This document shows positions 18,919-26,766 of a DNA stretch of 34,012 bases, piece after piece. The notes beneath the pieces were generated by a model. The model made no database searches. It saw nothing but the letters and a program-made list of their open reading frames with translations, and was not told where the DNA came from. The number at the start of each line of letters is the position of its first letter. Within the stretch, counting starts at the first letter, position 1. The DNA is taken from contig SHVZ01000037.1 in assembly GCA_009694025.1 (NCBI GenBank), positions 1 through 34,012 on the forward strand, written 5' to 3'. The stretch comes from Alphaproteobacteria bacterium. GTDB lineage: Bacteria; Pseudomonadota; Alphaproteobacteria; SHVZ01. Position numbers and translations under genes: made by a program.

Positions 18919-19815
18919 CTACACCCTCTCGATGATGCGTTCGCCGAACAGGCCCTGGGGGCGCACCAGCAGGAACAGGAGCGCCAGCACGTAGCCGAAC
19001 CAGGTCTCGATGCCGCCGCCGAAGCAGGGGCCGATGAAGACCTCGGCCAGCTTCTCGCCGGCGCCGATGATCAGGCCGCCGATGATGGCGCCGGGAACCG
19101 AGGTGAAGCCGCCTAATATCAGCACCGGCAGCGCCTTCAAGGCGACCAGCGCGATCGAGAACTGCACGCCCAAGGCCGAACCCCAGACGATGCCGGCGAC
19201 GAGCGCGACGATGCCGGAAGTCGACCAGACGATGACCCAGATGTCGCGGAGCGGGATGCCGACCGACTGGGCCGCTTGGTGGTCGTCGGCGACGGCGCGG
19301 AGTGCCCGGCCGATCCGCGTCTTCTGGAAGAAGATCGCCAGCACCAGCACCAGGACGCCGGCGATCGCCGCGGCAGCCAGGTCGAAGGTGTTCACCAGCA
19401 CGCCGCCGTCGAACACCGACTCGAGGATCATGACGGGTTCGTTGGGAAGCCCGATGTCGAGCTTGTAGATCTCGCTGCCCCAGACCGTCTGGGCGAAGCC
19501 GTCGAGGAAGTAGGAGACGCCGATGGTCGCCATGAACAGGATGATGCCTTCCTGGTTCACCAGCGGTCGCAGCACCAGGCGTTCGACCGCGAGCGCGAAG
19601 ACGATCATGATCGCGACCGACGCCAGGAGCGCGAGCGGGATCGGCATCCACTCCATCAGGCGCACCAGGCTCAGAGCGGCGAACAGCACCATGGCGCCCT
19701 GGGCGAAGTTGAAGACGCCGGAGGCCTTGAAGATCAGCACGAATCCGAGCGCCACCAGCGCGTAGAGCACGCCCGCGAGGAAGCCGCCGAACAGGACCTC
19801 GAAGAAGAATCCCAT
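18919..19815 (-). CDS. livH: Liv-type ABC transporter permease LivH
   Basis: A 298-residue permease with about eight membrane segments and the LivH blocks LYALVALGFVLIFKASGVFN (18-37) and GRALRAVADDHQAAQSVGI, the latter being the ATPase-contacting loop. It forms the membrane channel with LivM. It lies 45 bases downstream of livG in the minus-strand cluster. Confidence 0.94.
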   Translation of the reverse strand: MGFFFEVLFGGFLAGVLYALVALGFVLIFKASGVFNFAQGAMVLFAALSLVRLMEWMPIPLALLASVAIMIVFALAVERLVLRPLVNQEGIILFMATIGVSYFLDGFAQTVWGSEIYKLDIGLPNEPVMILESVFDGGVLVNTFDLAAAAIAGVLVLVLAIFFQKTRIGRALRAVADDHQAAQSVGIPLRDIWVIVWSTSGIVALVAGIVWGSALGVQFSIALVALKALPVLILGGFTSVPGAIIGGLIIGAGEKLAEVFIGPCFGGGIETWFGYVLALLFLLVRPQGLFGERIIERV

Positions 19816-19860
19816 GGACCGCCTACGCCTTTCTCGGGGCTGATTGAGTTCCGACGCGCA

Positions 19861-20655
19861 TCAATGCGACACCCCGAGATAGGCGTCGATGACCGCCTGG
19901 TCGCCGCGCACCTCGTCGGGAGTGCCGTCGGCGATCTTCTTGCCGTAGTCGAGGACGACGACACGGTCGGAGATGTCCATGACCACGCCCATGTCGTGCT
20001 CGATCAGCGCGATGGTCGTGCCGAACTCGTCGTTGACGTCGAGGATGAAGCGGCACATGTCCTCCTTCTCCTCGACGTTCATTCCGGCCATCGGCTCGTC
20101 GAGCAGGAGGAGATCGGGCTCGGATGCCAGCGCGCGGCCGAGCTCGACCCGCTTCTGCAGGCCGTAGGGGAGGCGTCCGACCGGCACCTTGCGGATCGCC
20201 TGGATCTCCAGGAAGTCGATGATCCGCTCGGCCGCGGCGCGGTGCTCCATCTCCTCCGCCTTGGCCGGGCCCCAGTAGAGCGCCTGCCAGAGCAGGTTCC
20301 GTTTCATCTTGAGGAGCCGTCCGGTCATGATGTTGTCGAGGGTCGACATGCCGCGGAACAGCGCGATGTTCTGGAAGGTGCGCGCGATGCCGCGGCTGGC
20401 GGCGTCGTAGGGGCCGATGTCGGTGCGCGCGATGTCCCTGAAGGTGATGGTGCCCTTCTGCGGATGGTAGAAACCGTTGATGACGTTCAGCATCGAGCTC
20501 TTGCCGGCGCCGTTCGGGCCGATGATGGCGCGGATCTCGTGGGCGCGGATGTCGAAGCTGACGTCGTTCAAGGCACGGACGCCGCCGAAGGCGAGGCTGA
20601 TGTTGTCGACCTTCAAGAGCACGTCGCCGATCTTGCGCCCGCCGGAATCCGTCAT
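19861..20655 (-). CDS. livG: Liv-type ABC transporter ATPase LivG
   Basis: The second ATPase of the importer, 264 residues from ATG 20655. Walker A is GPNGAGKSS, the signature region is LPYGLQKRVELGRALA, and Walker B is LLLLDEPMAGMN. The signature carries YGLQKR instead of SGGQQR, a variation seen by eye that is frequent in LivG proteins of this cluster type. The C-terminal LivG extension (DGTPDEVRGDQAVIDAYLG) is present. The frame runs open to 20973 but the upstream part overlaps the synthetase gene. It starts five bases after that gene's stop, so the two are probably coupled. Confidence 0.94.
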   Translation of the reverse strand: MTDSGGRKIGDVLLKVDNISLAFGGVRALNDVSFDIRAHEIRAIIGPNGAGKSSMLNVINGFYHPQKGTITFRDIARTDIGPYDAASRGIARTFQNIALFRGMSTLDNIMTGRLLKMKRNLLWQALYWGPAKAEEMEHRAAAERIIDFLEIQAIRKVPVGRLPYGLQKRVELGRALASEPDLLLLDEPMAGMNVEEKEDMCRFILDVNDEFGTTIALIEHDMGVVMDISDRVVVLDYGKKIADGTPDEVRGDQAVIDAYLGVSH

Positions 20656-20660
20656 GCCCG

Positions 20661-22673
20661 CTAGCTCGCCTGCTTGAGCGGATCGAGCGGGTAGCGCTCG
20701 GCCTCGGCGATCGCCACGTCGGCCTCGACCCGGCCCTTGCGGCCGTCCTCGAACGTCACCTCGGTCTCGATGTGGGCGCGGACGGCATCGGAGAACAGCC
20801 CCTCGACCAGCGTCTCGTAGCGGCTCTGGACGAAGCTGCGGCGGACCTTGCGGGTACGGGTCAGCTCGCCGTCGTCGGCATCCAGATCCTTGTGCAGCAC
20901 CAGGAAGCGCCGGATCTGCGATCCGGCCAGCGTCGCCTCGCGCGAGAGGTCGCGGTTCACCCGCTCGACACATCCCTGGATCAGCGCGTAGACCTCGGGA
21001 TGCGCCGCCAGCTCCTGGTAGCCGCCGTAGACGATGCCCTTGCGCTCGGCCCAGTTGCCGACCGCCGCGAGATCGATGTTGATGAAGGCGGCGGCGAAGC
21101 CGCGGTCGGCGCCGAAAGCCACCGCCTCGCGGATGTAGGGGAAGAATTTGAGCTTGTTCTCGATGTACTTCGGCGCGAACAGGCTGCCGTCGGCGAGCTT
21201 GCCGACGTCCTTGGCGCGATCGATGATGCGGAGGTGGCCGTCCGAGCCGAAAAAGCCGGCGTCGCCGGTCTTGACCCAGCCGTCGGCGGTCTTGGTCTCG
21301 GCCGTCGCCTTGTCGTTCTTGTAGTAGGATTGGAAGACGCCGGGGCTCCTGAACAGCACCTCGCCCGAGGGCTCGATCCTGACCTCGACCTCCGGTGCCG
21401 GCGGGCCGACCGTGTCGGGCTTCACCTCGCCGTCCGGCTGGATGCAGATGAAGACCGCCGCCTCGGTCATGCCGTAGAGCTGCTTCACGTTGACGCCGAG
21501 CGAGCGGTAGAAATCGAAGATGTCCGGGCCGATCGCCTCGCCGGCGGTGTAGGCGAGACGGATGCGCGAGAATCCGAGCGTGTTCCTCAAGGGCGCGAAG
21601 ACCAGGAGGTCGCCCAGGCGATAGAGGAGCCGGTCGAGGAGGCCGACGGGCTTCTTATCCAGCAGCGCCGGGCCGACGCGCTTGGCCAGATCCATGAACC
21701 GCTTGAACAGCCAGCACTTGACCCGGCTGGCGTCCTCCATGCGGATCATCACCGTGGTCAGGATGTTTTCCCAGATGCGCGGCGGGGCGAAGAAATAGGT
21801 CGGCCCGAGCTCGCGGAGGTCGGTCATCACCGTCGCGCCCGACTCGGGGCAGCCGACGCAGAACCCGGCGACATAGGACTGGCCGAAGGAGAAGATGTGG
21901 TCGCCGACCCAGGCCATCGGCAGGTAGGCCAGGGTCTCCTCGTTCTCCGTCAGGTGCTCGAGCTCGATCGAGTTGAGCGCGGTCGCCAGCACGTTGGTGT
22001 GGGAGAGCACCACGCCCTTCGGCTGCCCCGTCGTCCCCGACGTATAGAGCATGACGGCGATGTCGCCGCCCTTGGCCGACGCCGCCTCGCGCTCGAAGAA
22101 GCCGGGATCGCGGGCGAGAAGCTCGCGGCCCATCTCCTGGACCTTGGCGAAGCTGCTGAGGAACGGCTGCGCGTAGTGGCGCATGCCGCGCCCATCCTCG
22201 AAGACGATGGTCTCCAGGCCCGGGTGCGCGTCCTTGATCTGCAGCAGCTTGTCGACCTGCTCCTGGTCCTCGGCGATGGCGAAGCGGGCGCCGGCGTTGT
22301 CGATGACGAAGCCCATCTCGGCGGCGACCGCGTCCTGGTAGACCGGCACCGGGGTGCAGCCGATCGCCTGCGCCGCGCACATGGTCCAGTAGAGGCGGGG
22401 CCGGTTGTCGCCGACGATGGCGATGGTGTCGCCGCGGCGCGCGCCGAGCGCGTGGAGGCCGGCGGCGAGCCGCATGGTCTCGGCCAGGACCTGCCCCCAG
22501 GTCCAGGTCTGCCAGATGCCGAGCGACTTCTCGCGGCTGGCCGGCCGGTCGGGAAAATCGCGCGCATTGGCAATGAGGACCTTGGGGAAGGTATCGGCGT
22601 CCTTCAGCCGCGCCCGCGCCCGGCTATGGCCGATCACCGGCGTTGCGACGCTGGTCCGCTCGATTCCATCCAT
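20661..22673 (-). CDS. Long-chain-type acyl-CoA synthetase (AMP-binding)
   Basis: Activates a carboxylic acid to its CoA thioester via an acyl-adenylate. At 670 residues it matches the larger FadD15/FAA-like branch. The AMP-binding signature is at about 210-221 (YTSGTTGQPKGV), followed by LPMAWVGDH, the adenine block YGMTEA and the hinge block GWVKTGDAG...GHLRIIDRAKDV. ATG 22673 has GAGGAGG upstream. It is first in the Liv-type cluster and should act on the imported acid or a related metabolite; the substrate is not predictable from sequence. Confidence 0.93.
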   Translation of the reverse strand: MDGIERTSVATPVIGHSRARARLKDADTFPKVLIANARDFPDRPASREKSLGIWQTWTWGQVLAETMRLAAGLHALGARRGDTIAIVGDNRPRLYWTMCAAQAIGCTPVPVYQDAVAAEMGFVIDNAGARFAIAEDQEQVDKLLQIKDAHPGLETIVFEDGRGMRHYAQPFLSSFAKVQEMGRELLARDPGFFEREAASAKGGDIAVMLYTSGTTGQPKGVVLSHTNVLATALNSIELEHLTENEETLAYLPMAWVGDHIFSFGQSYVAGFCVGCPESGATVMTDLRELGPTYFFAPPRIWENILTTVMIRMEDASRVKCWLFKRFMDLAKRVGPALLDKKPVGLLDRLLYRLGDLLVFAPLRNTLGFSRIRLAYTAGEAIGPDIFDFYRSLGVNVKQLYGMTEAAVFICIQPDGEVKPDTVGPPAPEVEVRIEPSGEVLFRSPGVFQSYYKNDKATAETKTADGWVKTGDAGFFGSDGHLRIIDRAKDVGKLADGSLFAPKYIENKLKFFPYIREAVAFGADRGFAAAFINIDLAAVGNWAERKGIVYGGYQELAAHPEVYALIQGCVERVNRDLSREATLAGSQIRRFLVLHKDLDADDGELTRTRKVRRSFVQSRYETLVEGLFSDAVRAHIETEVTFEDGRKGRVEADVAIAEAERYPLDPLKQAS

Positions 22674-22868
22674 GCCCGACGCCTCCTCGCCTCCGTCGGC
22701 TGGATTCTTCTGACCCTTTTCGGGTAAATCCTTGCTCCGACGGAGAAAAATTAATACCGGCTGGGCCGAGGAGGGTCAAGGATGGCGGGCTGGGGGACCG
22801 TGTCTCAGAGGTCCGTACCATCGGACGATTGACATCTTGCGGCGGCTCTCACGTCGTCATCTTCTTGG

Positions 22869-22896
22869 TTGTCAATTTTCGGCACTACAATAATAT
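22869..22896 (+). promoter_or_regulatory. Strong sigma70-like promoter directly before brnT
   Basis: TTGTCA (22869-22874) and TAATAT (22891-22896) are separated by 16 bases in an AT-rich patch. Transcription would start near 22902-22904, at the very first codons of the BrnT frame, leaving no room for a ribosome-binding site. In known brnTA operons BrnA, alone or with BrnT, represses this promoter; no operator was identified here. Confidence 0.6.
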
Positions 22897-22902
22897 TCTC
22901 AG

Positions 22903-23181
22903 GTACGGATCACGTTTGACCCGGCGAAGAGGGCAAGAACCCTGGAAGGGCGGGGACTGGATTTCGCCGAGGCCGCCGAGCTGTTCGAGGGGCCTACTTT
23001 CGAATTCGAGGATACCCGCAAGGACTACGGCGAGCGGCGCATCATCTGCTTCGGTCGACTGCCTGGCCGTTTGATCGTCGCCGGCTATGTCGTTCGCGGG
23101 CAGGCGCGGCACGTCTATTCGATGAGGAAGGCTAATGACCGGGAAGAAGCGGAATTCGGGAAGCGACTGGGCGAAGGTTGA
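22903..23181 (+). CDS. brnT: BrnT-family toxin (type II TA), no ordinary start codon
   Basis: About 91 residues with a complete BrnT pattern: RITFDPAKRARTL at the N-terminus, GLDFAEAAELFEGPTFEFED, a central YGERRIICFGRL, and RHVYSMRKANDREEAEFG near the end. BrnT toxins are RelE-like ribonucleases that inhibit translation and are neutralised by BrnA. Where the family has its initiating Met, this sequence reads GTA (22903-22905). The frame is closed by TAA at 22891-22893 and offers no ATG, GTG, TTG or CTG in between. Either the toxin is silenced, a rare codon starts a leaderless message, or a base is wrong. It overlaps brnA by 47 bases, as expected for the pair. Confidence 0.75.
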   Translation, partial: VRITFDPAKRARTLEGRGLDFAEAAELFEGPTFEFEDTRKDYGERRIICFGRLPGRLIVAGYVVRGQARHVYSMRKANDREEAEFGKRLGEG

Positions 23182-23440
23182 CGCTCCCCAGATCCAGCCG
23201 CACGAGTACGGCGAGCTGCCGGAATGGACCGCGGAAACGTTCGAGCGTGCGGACTTTTATGTCGCCGGCAAGCTTGTCCGCAAAGGCAAGGCGGGACGGC
23301 CGCCGAAGGAGAAGCCGAAGCGCCAGGTGACCTTGCGGCTGGACCAGGATGTGATCGCCGGCCTCAGGGCGACCGGACCAGGCTGGCAGACGCGGGTCAA
23401 CGAGACGCTGCGACAGTCCTTGAAACGAAAGCGGGCGTAG
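23135..23440 (+). CDS. brnA: BrnA-family antitoxin
   Basis: A 101-residue protein that neutralises BrnT and represses the operon. The N-terminal half (DWAKVDAPQIQPHEYGELPE) is the toxin-wrapping part. The C-terminal half, about 63-98 (RQVTLRLDQDVIAGLRATGP, then WQTRVNETLRQSL), is a ribbon-helix-helix DNA-binding domain typical of BrnA. Its ATG lies inside the 3' end of brnT, and it ends two bases before the metY start, an unusually tight junction with a metabolic gene. Confidence 0.92.
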   Translation: MTGKKRNSGSDWAKVDAPQIQPHEYGELPEWTAETFERADFYVAGKLVRKGKAGRPPKEKPKRQVTLRLDQDVIAGLRATGPGWQTRVNETLRQSLKRKRA

Positions 23441-23442
23441 CC

Positions 23443-24735
23443 ATGGCCGAGCCCAAGCTGCCGCGCTTCGACACCCTCGCCCTTCACGCCGGGCAGCGCC
23501 CCGATCCGACGACCGGCGCACGCGCCCAGCCGATCTACCAGACCACCTCTTATGTCTTCCGCGACGTCGACCACGCGGCGTCCCTGTTCAACCTGGAGCG
23601 CTCGGGGCACATCTACTCGCGCATCTCCAACCCGACGGTGGCGGCGCTGGAGGAGCGGATCGCGGCGCTCGAAGGCGGCGTCGGCGCGGTCTGCGTCGCC
23701 TCCGGCCAGGCGGCGCTGCATCTGGCGATCTCGACCCTGATGGGCGCGGGCGGCCACATCGTCTCGTCCCGCTCGATCTACGGCGGCTCGCACAACATGT
23801 TCATGCACACCTTGCCGCGCTTCGGCATCACCGCGACGCTGGTCGATCCCCGCGACCACGACGCTTTCCGGGATGCCATCCGGCCGGAGACGCGGCTCGT
23901 GTTCGGCGAGGTGCTGGGCAATCCGCGGCTCGAGGTCCTGGACATCCCGAAGGTGGCGGCGATCGCGCATGCCGCAGGATTGCCGCTGATGCTCGATGCG
24001 ACCTTCGCCACGCCCTATCTCTGCCGTACCTTCGAGCATGGCTGCGACCTCGTCATGCATTCGGCGACCAAGTGGCTCGGCGGCCACGGCATCGCCATCG
24101 GCGGTGCCTTGGTCGATTCCGGCCGCTTCGACTGGGAGGGCGGCAAGTTCCCGACCCTGACCGAGCCCTATGCCGGCTACCACGGCCTCGACTTCGCCGA
24201 GGAGTTCGGCCCGGAGGCCTTCGTCATGCGGGCCCGTGCCGAGGGCCTCCGCGACTTCGGCGCCTGCATGAGCCCGACCACCGCCTTCCACATCCTGCAG
24301 GGGATCGAGACGCTGCCGCTGCGGATGGCCCGCCATGTCGACACTGCCTTCAAGGTGGCGCGGTTCCTCCAGGGTCACGACGCGGTCGCCTGGGTACTCC
24401 ATCCGGGCCTCGAGACCCATCCCGACCACGACCTGGCGAAGAAGCTGTTGCCGAAGGGCGCCGGATCGATGATCGCTTTCGGCATCAAGGGCGGGCGCGC
24501 CAAGGGCCGCGCCTTCATCGAGCGGGTGAAGCTCTTCTCGCACCTCGCCAATGTCGGCGACGCCAAGTCGCTGGTGATCCACCCGGCCTCGACCACGCAT
24601 CAGCAGATGAGCCCCGAGGAGCTGGATGCGGCCGGCGTCGGCGAGGACCTGATCCGGCTCTCGATCGGCCTCGAAGACCCTGACGACATCCTCGAGGATC
24701 TCGATCAGGCGCTGAAGGCCTCGCAGAAGAGCTGA
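23443..24735 (+). CDS. metY: O-acetylhomoserine sulfhydrylase / Cys-Met metabolism PLP enzyme
   Basis: A 430-residue Cys/Met-metabolism PLP enzyme that most resembles MetY, which makes homocysteine from O-acetylhomoserine and sulfide. Key blocks are YSRISNPTVAALEERIAALE (58-77), ASGQAALH (86-93) for phosphate binding, LDATFATP (184-191) with the PLP Asp, and HSATKWLGG with Schiff-base Lys210. The C-terminal SHLANVGDAKSLVIHPASTT is strongly MetY-like. ATG 23443 is two bases after the brnA stop; the longer frame upstream overlaps brnA and is not credible. O-succinylhomoserine use cannot be excluded. Confidence 0.92.
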   Translation: MAEPKLPRFDTLALHAGQRPDPTTGARAQPIYQTTSYVFRDVDHAASLFNLERSGHIYSRISNPTVAALEERIAALEGGVGAVCVASGQAALHLAISTLMGAGGHIVSSRSIYGGSHNMFMHTLPRFGITATLVDPRDHDAFRDAIRPETRLVFGEVLGNPRLEVLDIPKVAAIAHAAGLPLMLDATFATPYLCRTFEHGCDLVMHSATKWLGGHGIAIGGALVDSGRFDWEGGKFPTLTEPYAGYHGLDFAEEFGPEAFVMRARAEGLRDFGACMSPTTAFHILQGIETLPLRMARHVDTAFKVARFLQGHDAVAWVLHPGLETHPDHDLAKKLLPKGAGSMIAFGIKGGRAKGRAFIERVKLFSHLANVGDAKSLVIHPASTTHQQMSPEELDAAGVGEDLIRLSIGLEDPDDILEDLDQALKASQKS

Positions 24736-24739
24736 CGCC

Positions 24740-25540
24740 ATGGAGCTTTCCGTCGACGGCCTTCGCGTCTTCGCCGGCACCGGAGGCCGGCCGCTGGCGC
24801 CCGACCGGCCGCCGGTCGTGCTGCTGCACGGCGCCGGCATGGATCACACGGTCTGGGTGCTGCAGGCGCGGTTCCTCGCCCATCACGGCTTCTCCGTGCT
24901 CGCCGTCGATCTGCCGGGGCATGGCCGCTCGGCGGGCGCGCCGCTCGCCTCGATCGAGGCGATGGCCGATTGGGCCGGCCGGGCGATCGCGGCGGCCGGC
25001 GTCGAAAAGGCCGCGCTGGTCGGTCACAGCCTAGGCGCGGCCGTCGCCCTCACCGCCGCCGCGCGCCAGCCCGACCGGGTCGAGCGGATCGCGCTGCTCG
25101 GGGCATCGCTCGCCATGCCGGTGCATCCCGACCTCCTGGCCTCGGCCGATGCAGGAACGATGCTGGCGCCTGCGCTCATGACCTTTTGGGGCCTCGGCCG
25201 ATCGGCGCAGATCGGCGGCCATCCGACACCCGGCCTCTGGCTCACCGGGGCGGCGCGGCGCCTGATCGAGAAAGGCGTCGGGCCGGCGCTCGCCACCGAT
25301 CTTCGGGCCTGCGCGGACTGGAAGGGCGGGCCTGAGGCGGCGGCCACGGTCCGCTGCCCCACGCTGGTCTTCGCCGGCGCCGAGGACCGCATGACGCCGG
25401 CGGCGAAGGCCGGCGAGATGGCGGCGGCGATCGCCGGCGCCGGCCTGGTCACCATTCCTGGGTCCGGCCACATGATGATGCTTGAGGCGCCGGATGCGAC
25501 GGTCGACGCGCTCCACGGATTTCTTTCGGGGAAGGGGTGA
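24740..25540 (+). CDS. Alpha/beta hydrolase
   Basis: A 266-residue alpha/beta-hydrolase-fold enzyme. The oxyanion-region motif VLLHGAGMDHTVW is near 29-41, the nucleophile elbow is GHSLGA (Ser at about 97), the acid is probably Asp in FAGAEDRMTP, and the base is His in GSGHMMMLE. The cytoplasmic substrate is unknown. It starts four bases after metY and its TGA overlaps the ATG of the next gene (TGATG), so the three probably form an operon. Confidence 0.92.
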   Translation: MELSVDGLRVFAGTGGRPLAPDRPPVVLLHGAGMDHTVWVLQARFLAHHGFSVLAVDLPGHGRSAGAPLASIEAMADWAGRAIAAAGVEKAALVGHSLGAAVALTAAARQPDRVERIALLGASLAMPVHPDLLASADAGTMLAPALMTFWGLGRSAQIGGHPTPGLWLTGAARRLIEKGVGPALATDLRACADWKGGPEAAATVRCPTLVFAGAEDRMTPAAKAGEMAAAIAGAGLVTIPGSGHMMMLEAPDATVDALHGFLSGKG

Positions 25541-25974
25541 TGCCGGAGAATGCGGAGACGCGCGGCGACTACGGCCACTGGCTCGAAATCCCGACGCGAT
25601 GGATGGACAACGACGTCTACGGCCACGTCAACAACGTCGTCTACTATTCCTACTTCGACACGGTCATCAACGCCTACCTGATCGAGGCCGGGAAGCTCGA
25701 CATCGAGACGGGGCCGGCGATCGGGCTCTGCGTCGAATCCCAGTGCCGCTATTTCAAGTCGCTGGCCTTTCCCGATCGCATCGACGCGGGCTTGCGCGTC
25801 GGCAAGCTCGGTCGCTCCAGCGTCCGCTACGAGATCGGCCTCTTCCGTTCGGGCGACGGGGCGCCGGCGGCGGTTGGACACTTCGTCCATGTCTTCGTCG
25901 ACCGGGACGGGCGGCGGCCGACGCCGATCCCCGAGCCGATGCGGGCGGCGCTGGCGCGTCTTGCGAAGCCTTAA
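25540..25974 (+). CDS. 4-hydroxybenzoyl-CoA thioesterase-like hot-dog protein
   Basis: A 144-residue single hot-dog-domain acyl-CoA thioesterase. The active-site block RWMDNDVYGHVNNVVYYSYF near 20-39 has the catalytic Asp and the HVNN pattern of the 4HBT/YbgC group. It probably hydrolyses a short or aromatic acyl-CoA; the substrate is unknown. The ATG at 25540 overlaps the stop of the hydrolase gene; a GTG at 25537 is an alternative start. GGAAGGGG lies upstream. Confidence 0.92.
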   Translation: MPENAETRGDYGHWLEIPTRWMDNDVYGHVNNVVYYSYFDTVINAYLIEAGKLDIETGPAIGLCVESQCRYFKSLAFPDRIDAGLRVGKLGRSSVRYEIGLFRSGDGAPAAVGHFVHVFVDRDGRRPTPIPEPMRAALARLAKP

Positions 25975-26023
25975 CCAATATTTGGGCTTGGCGACCGACC
26001 GCGTCCGGTCCCATGCTCGGGTC

Positions 26024-26407
26024 ATGCCGACGGCCATCCTGACGCGCACCTGGGACGAGGCCCTCTCGCTCCTGATCGAGGCCCGGAACTATCTGAGCTT
26101 TCGTCAGGCCATCGACGCCGACCGGATCCAGCCGCTCGATCGCCTCAAGCTGACGCGGGAGTCGTTCCGGCTGACCTCGCGGCTCTCCCAGGTGATGGCC
26201 TGGCTGATGCTGCGGCGCGCCGTGATCGCAGGCGAGATCGCCGACGAGGACGCGCGCCGCCCGGAACGCCGGCTCGCCGGCCACGATGTCTGCCTCGCCC
26301 GCGCCGACGACCTCGGCGACTGGCTGCCTACAGGCATGGACGGGCTCCTTGAGCGGAGCCGCACCCTCTACGAGCGGGTCGCCCGCCTCGACCGGCTCTT
26401 GAGCTAG
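26024..26407 (+). CDS. DUF1465 / RcdA-like protein (short)
   Basis: The 127-residue product matches the alphaproteobacterial DUF1465 family by its central pattern LKLTRESFRLTSRLSQVMAW followed by LMLRRAVIAGEI. In Caulobacter the family member RcdA is an adaptor helping ClpXP degrade CtrA during the cell cycle. This copy is shorter than Caulobacter RcdA (about 170 residues), lacking part of both ends, so the same role is uncertain. ATG 26024 is chosen because the open frame upstream overlaps the thioesterase gene. It converges on rpmE. Confidence 0.75.
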   Translation: MPTAILTRTWDEALSLLIEARNYLSFRQAIDADRIQPLDRLKLTRESFRLTSRLSQVMAWLMLRRAVIAGEIADEDARRPERRLAGHDVCLARADDLGDWLPTGMDGLLERSRTLYERVARLDRLLS

Positions 26408-26414
26408 AAAAGCG

Positions 26415-26443
26415 AAGGCCCCCGTCCGGCGGACGAGGGCCTT
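26415..26443. terminator. Hairpin between the RcdA-like gene and rpmE
   Basis: Thirteen-base arms with a single mismatch surround a three-base loop. A TTTT run follows on the minus strand three bases past the stem (AAAA at 26408-26411 on the plus strand), so it best suits termination of rpmE, and it may also serve the convergent RcdA-like gene. Confidence 0.7.
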
Positions 26444-26468
26444 GACGCGGCCGATCGGTGACTGGGTC

Positions 26469-26702
26469 TTAGGACTGCGGCTTCATCGCGCCGATGTTGG
26501 CGAAGCGCTTCTTGAACTTGGAGAGCTGGCCGCCGGTGTCCATCAGGCGGTGGACGCCGGTCCAGGCCGGGTGCGACTTCGGATCGATCTCGAGCCGCAT
26601 GGTCTCGCCCTCCTTGCCCCAGGTCGACTTGGTCTCGAACTCCGTGCCATCGGTCATGACGACCTTGATGGTGTGGTAGGCCGGGTGGATTTCGGGCTTC
26701 AT
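26469..26702 (-). CDS. rpmE: 50S ribosomal protein L31 (cysteine-free form)
   Basis: A 77-residue L31 with [20 protein letters not shown] at the start and [19 protein letters not shown] towards the end. The CxxC zinc motifs of E. coli L31 are absent, so this is the zinc-independent (C-minus) type, as is usual in Alphaproteobacteria. A GGAG run precedes the ATG. It lies 64 bases downstream of addA on the same strand and ends before a strong hairpin. Confidence 0.96.
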   Translation of the reverse strand: MKPEIHPAYHTIKVVMTDGTEFETKSTWGKEGETMRLEIDPKSHPAWTGVHRLMDTGGQLSKFKKRFANIGAMKPQS

Positions 26703-26766
26703 CGGCGACGCTCCAGCTTGACGCGCGGGCTTATAGACGAGGGGGGCCTGAGGCGCAAGGGGCGGC

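Noticed and set aside
22829-22834. TTGACA as the -35 box of brnTA
   Set aside because: No acceptable -10 box lies 15-19 bases downstream; the TTGTCA/TAATAT pair further on is better.
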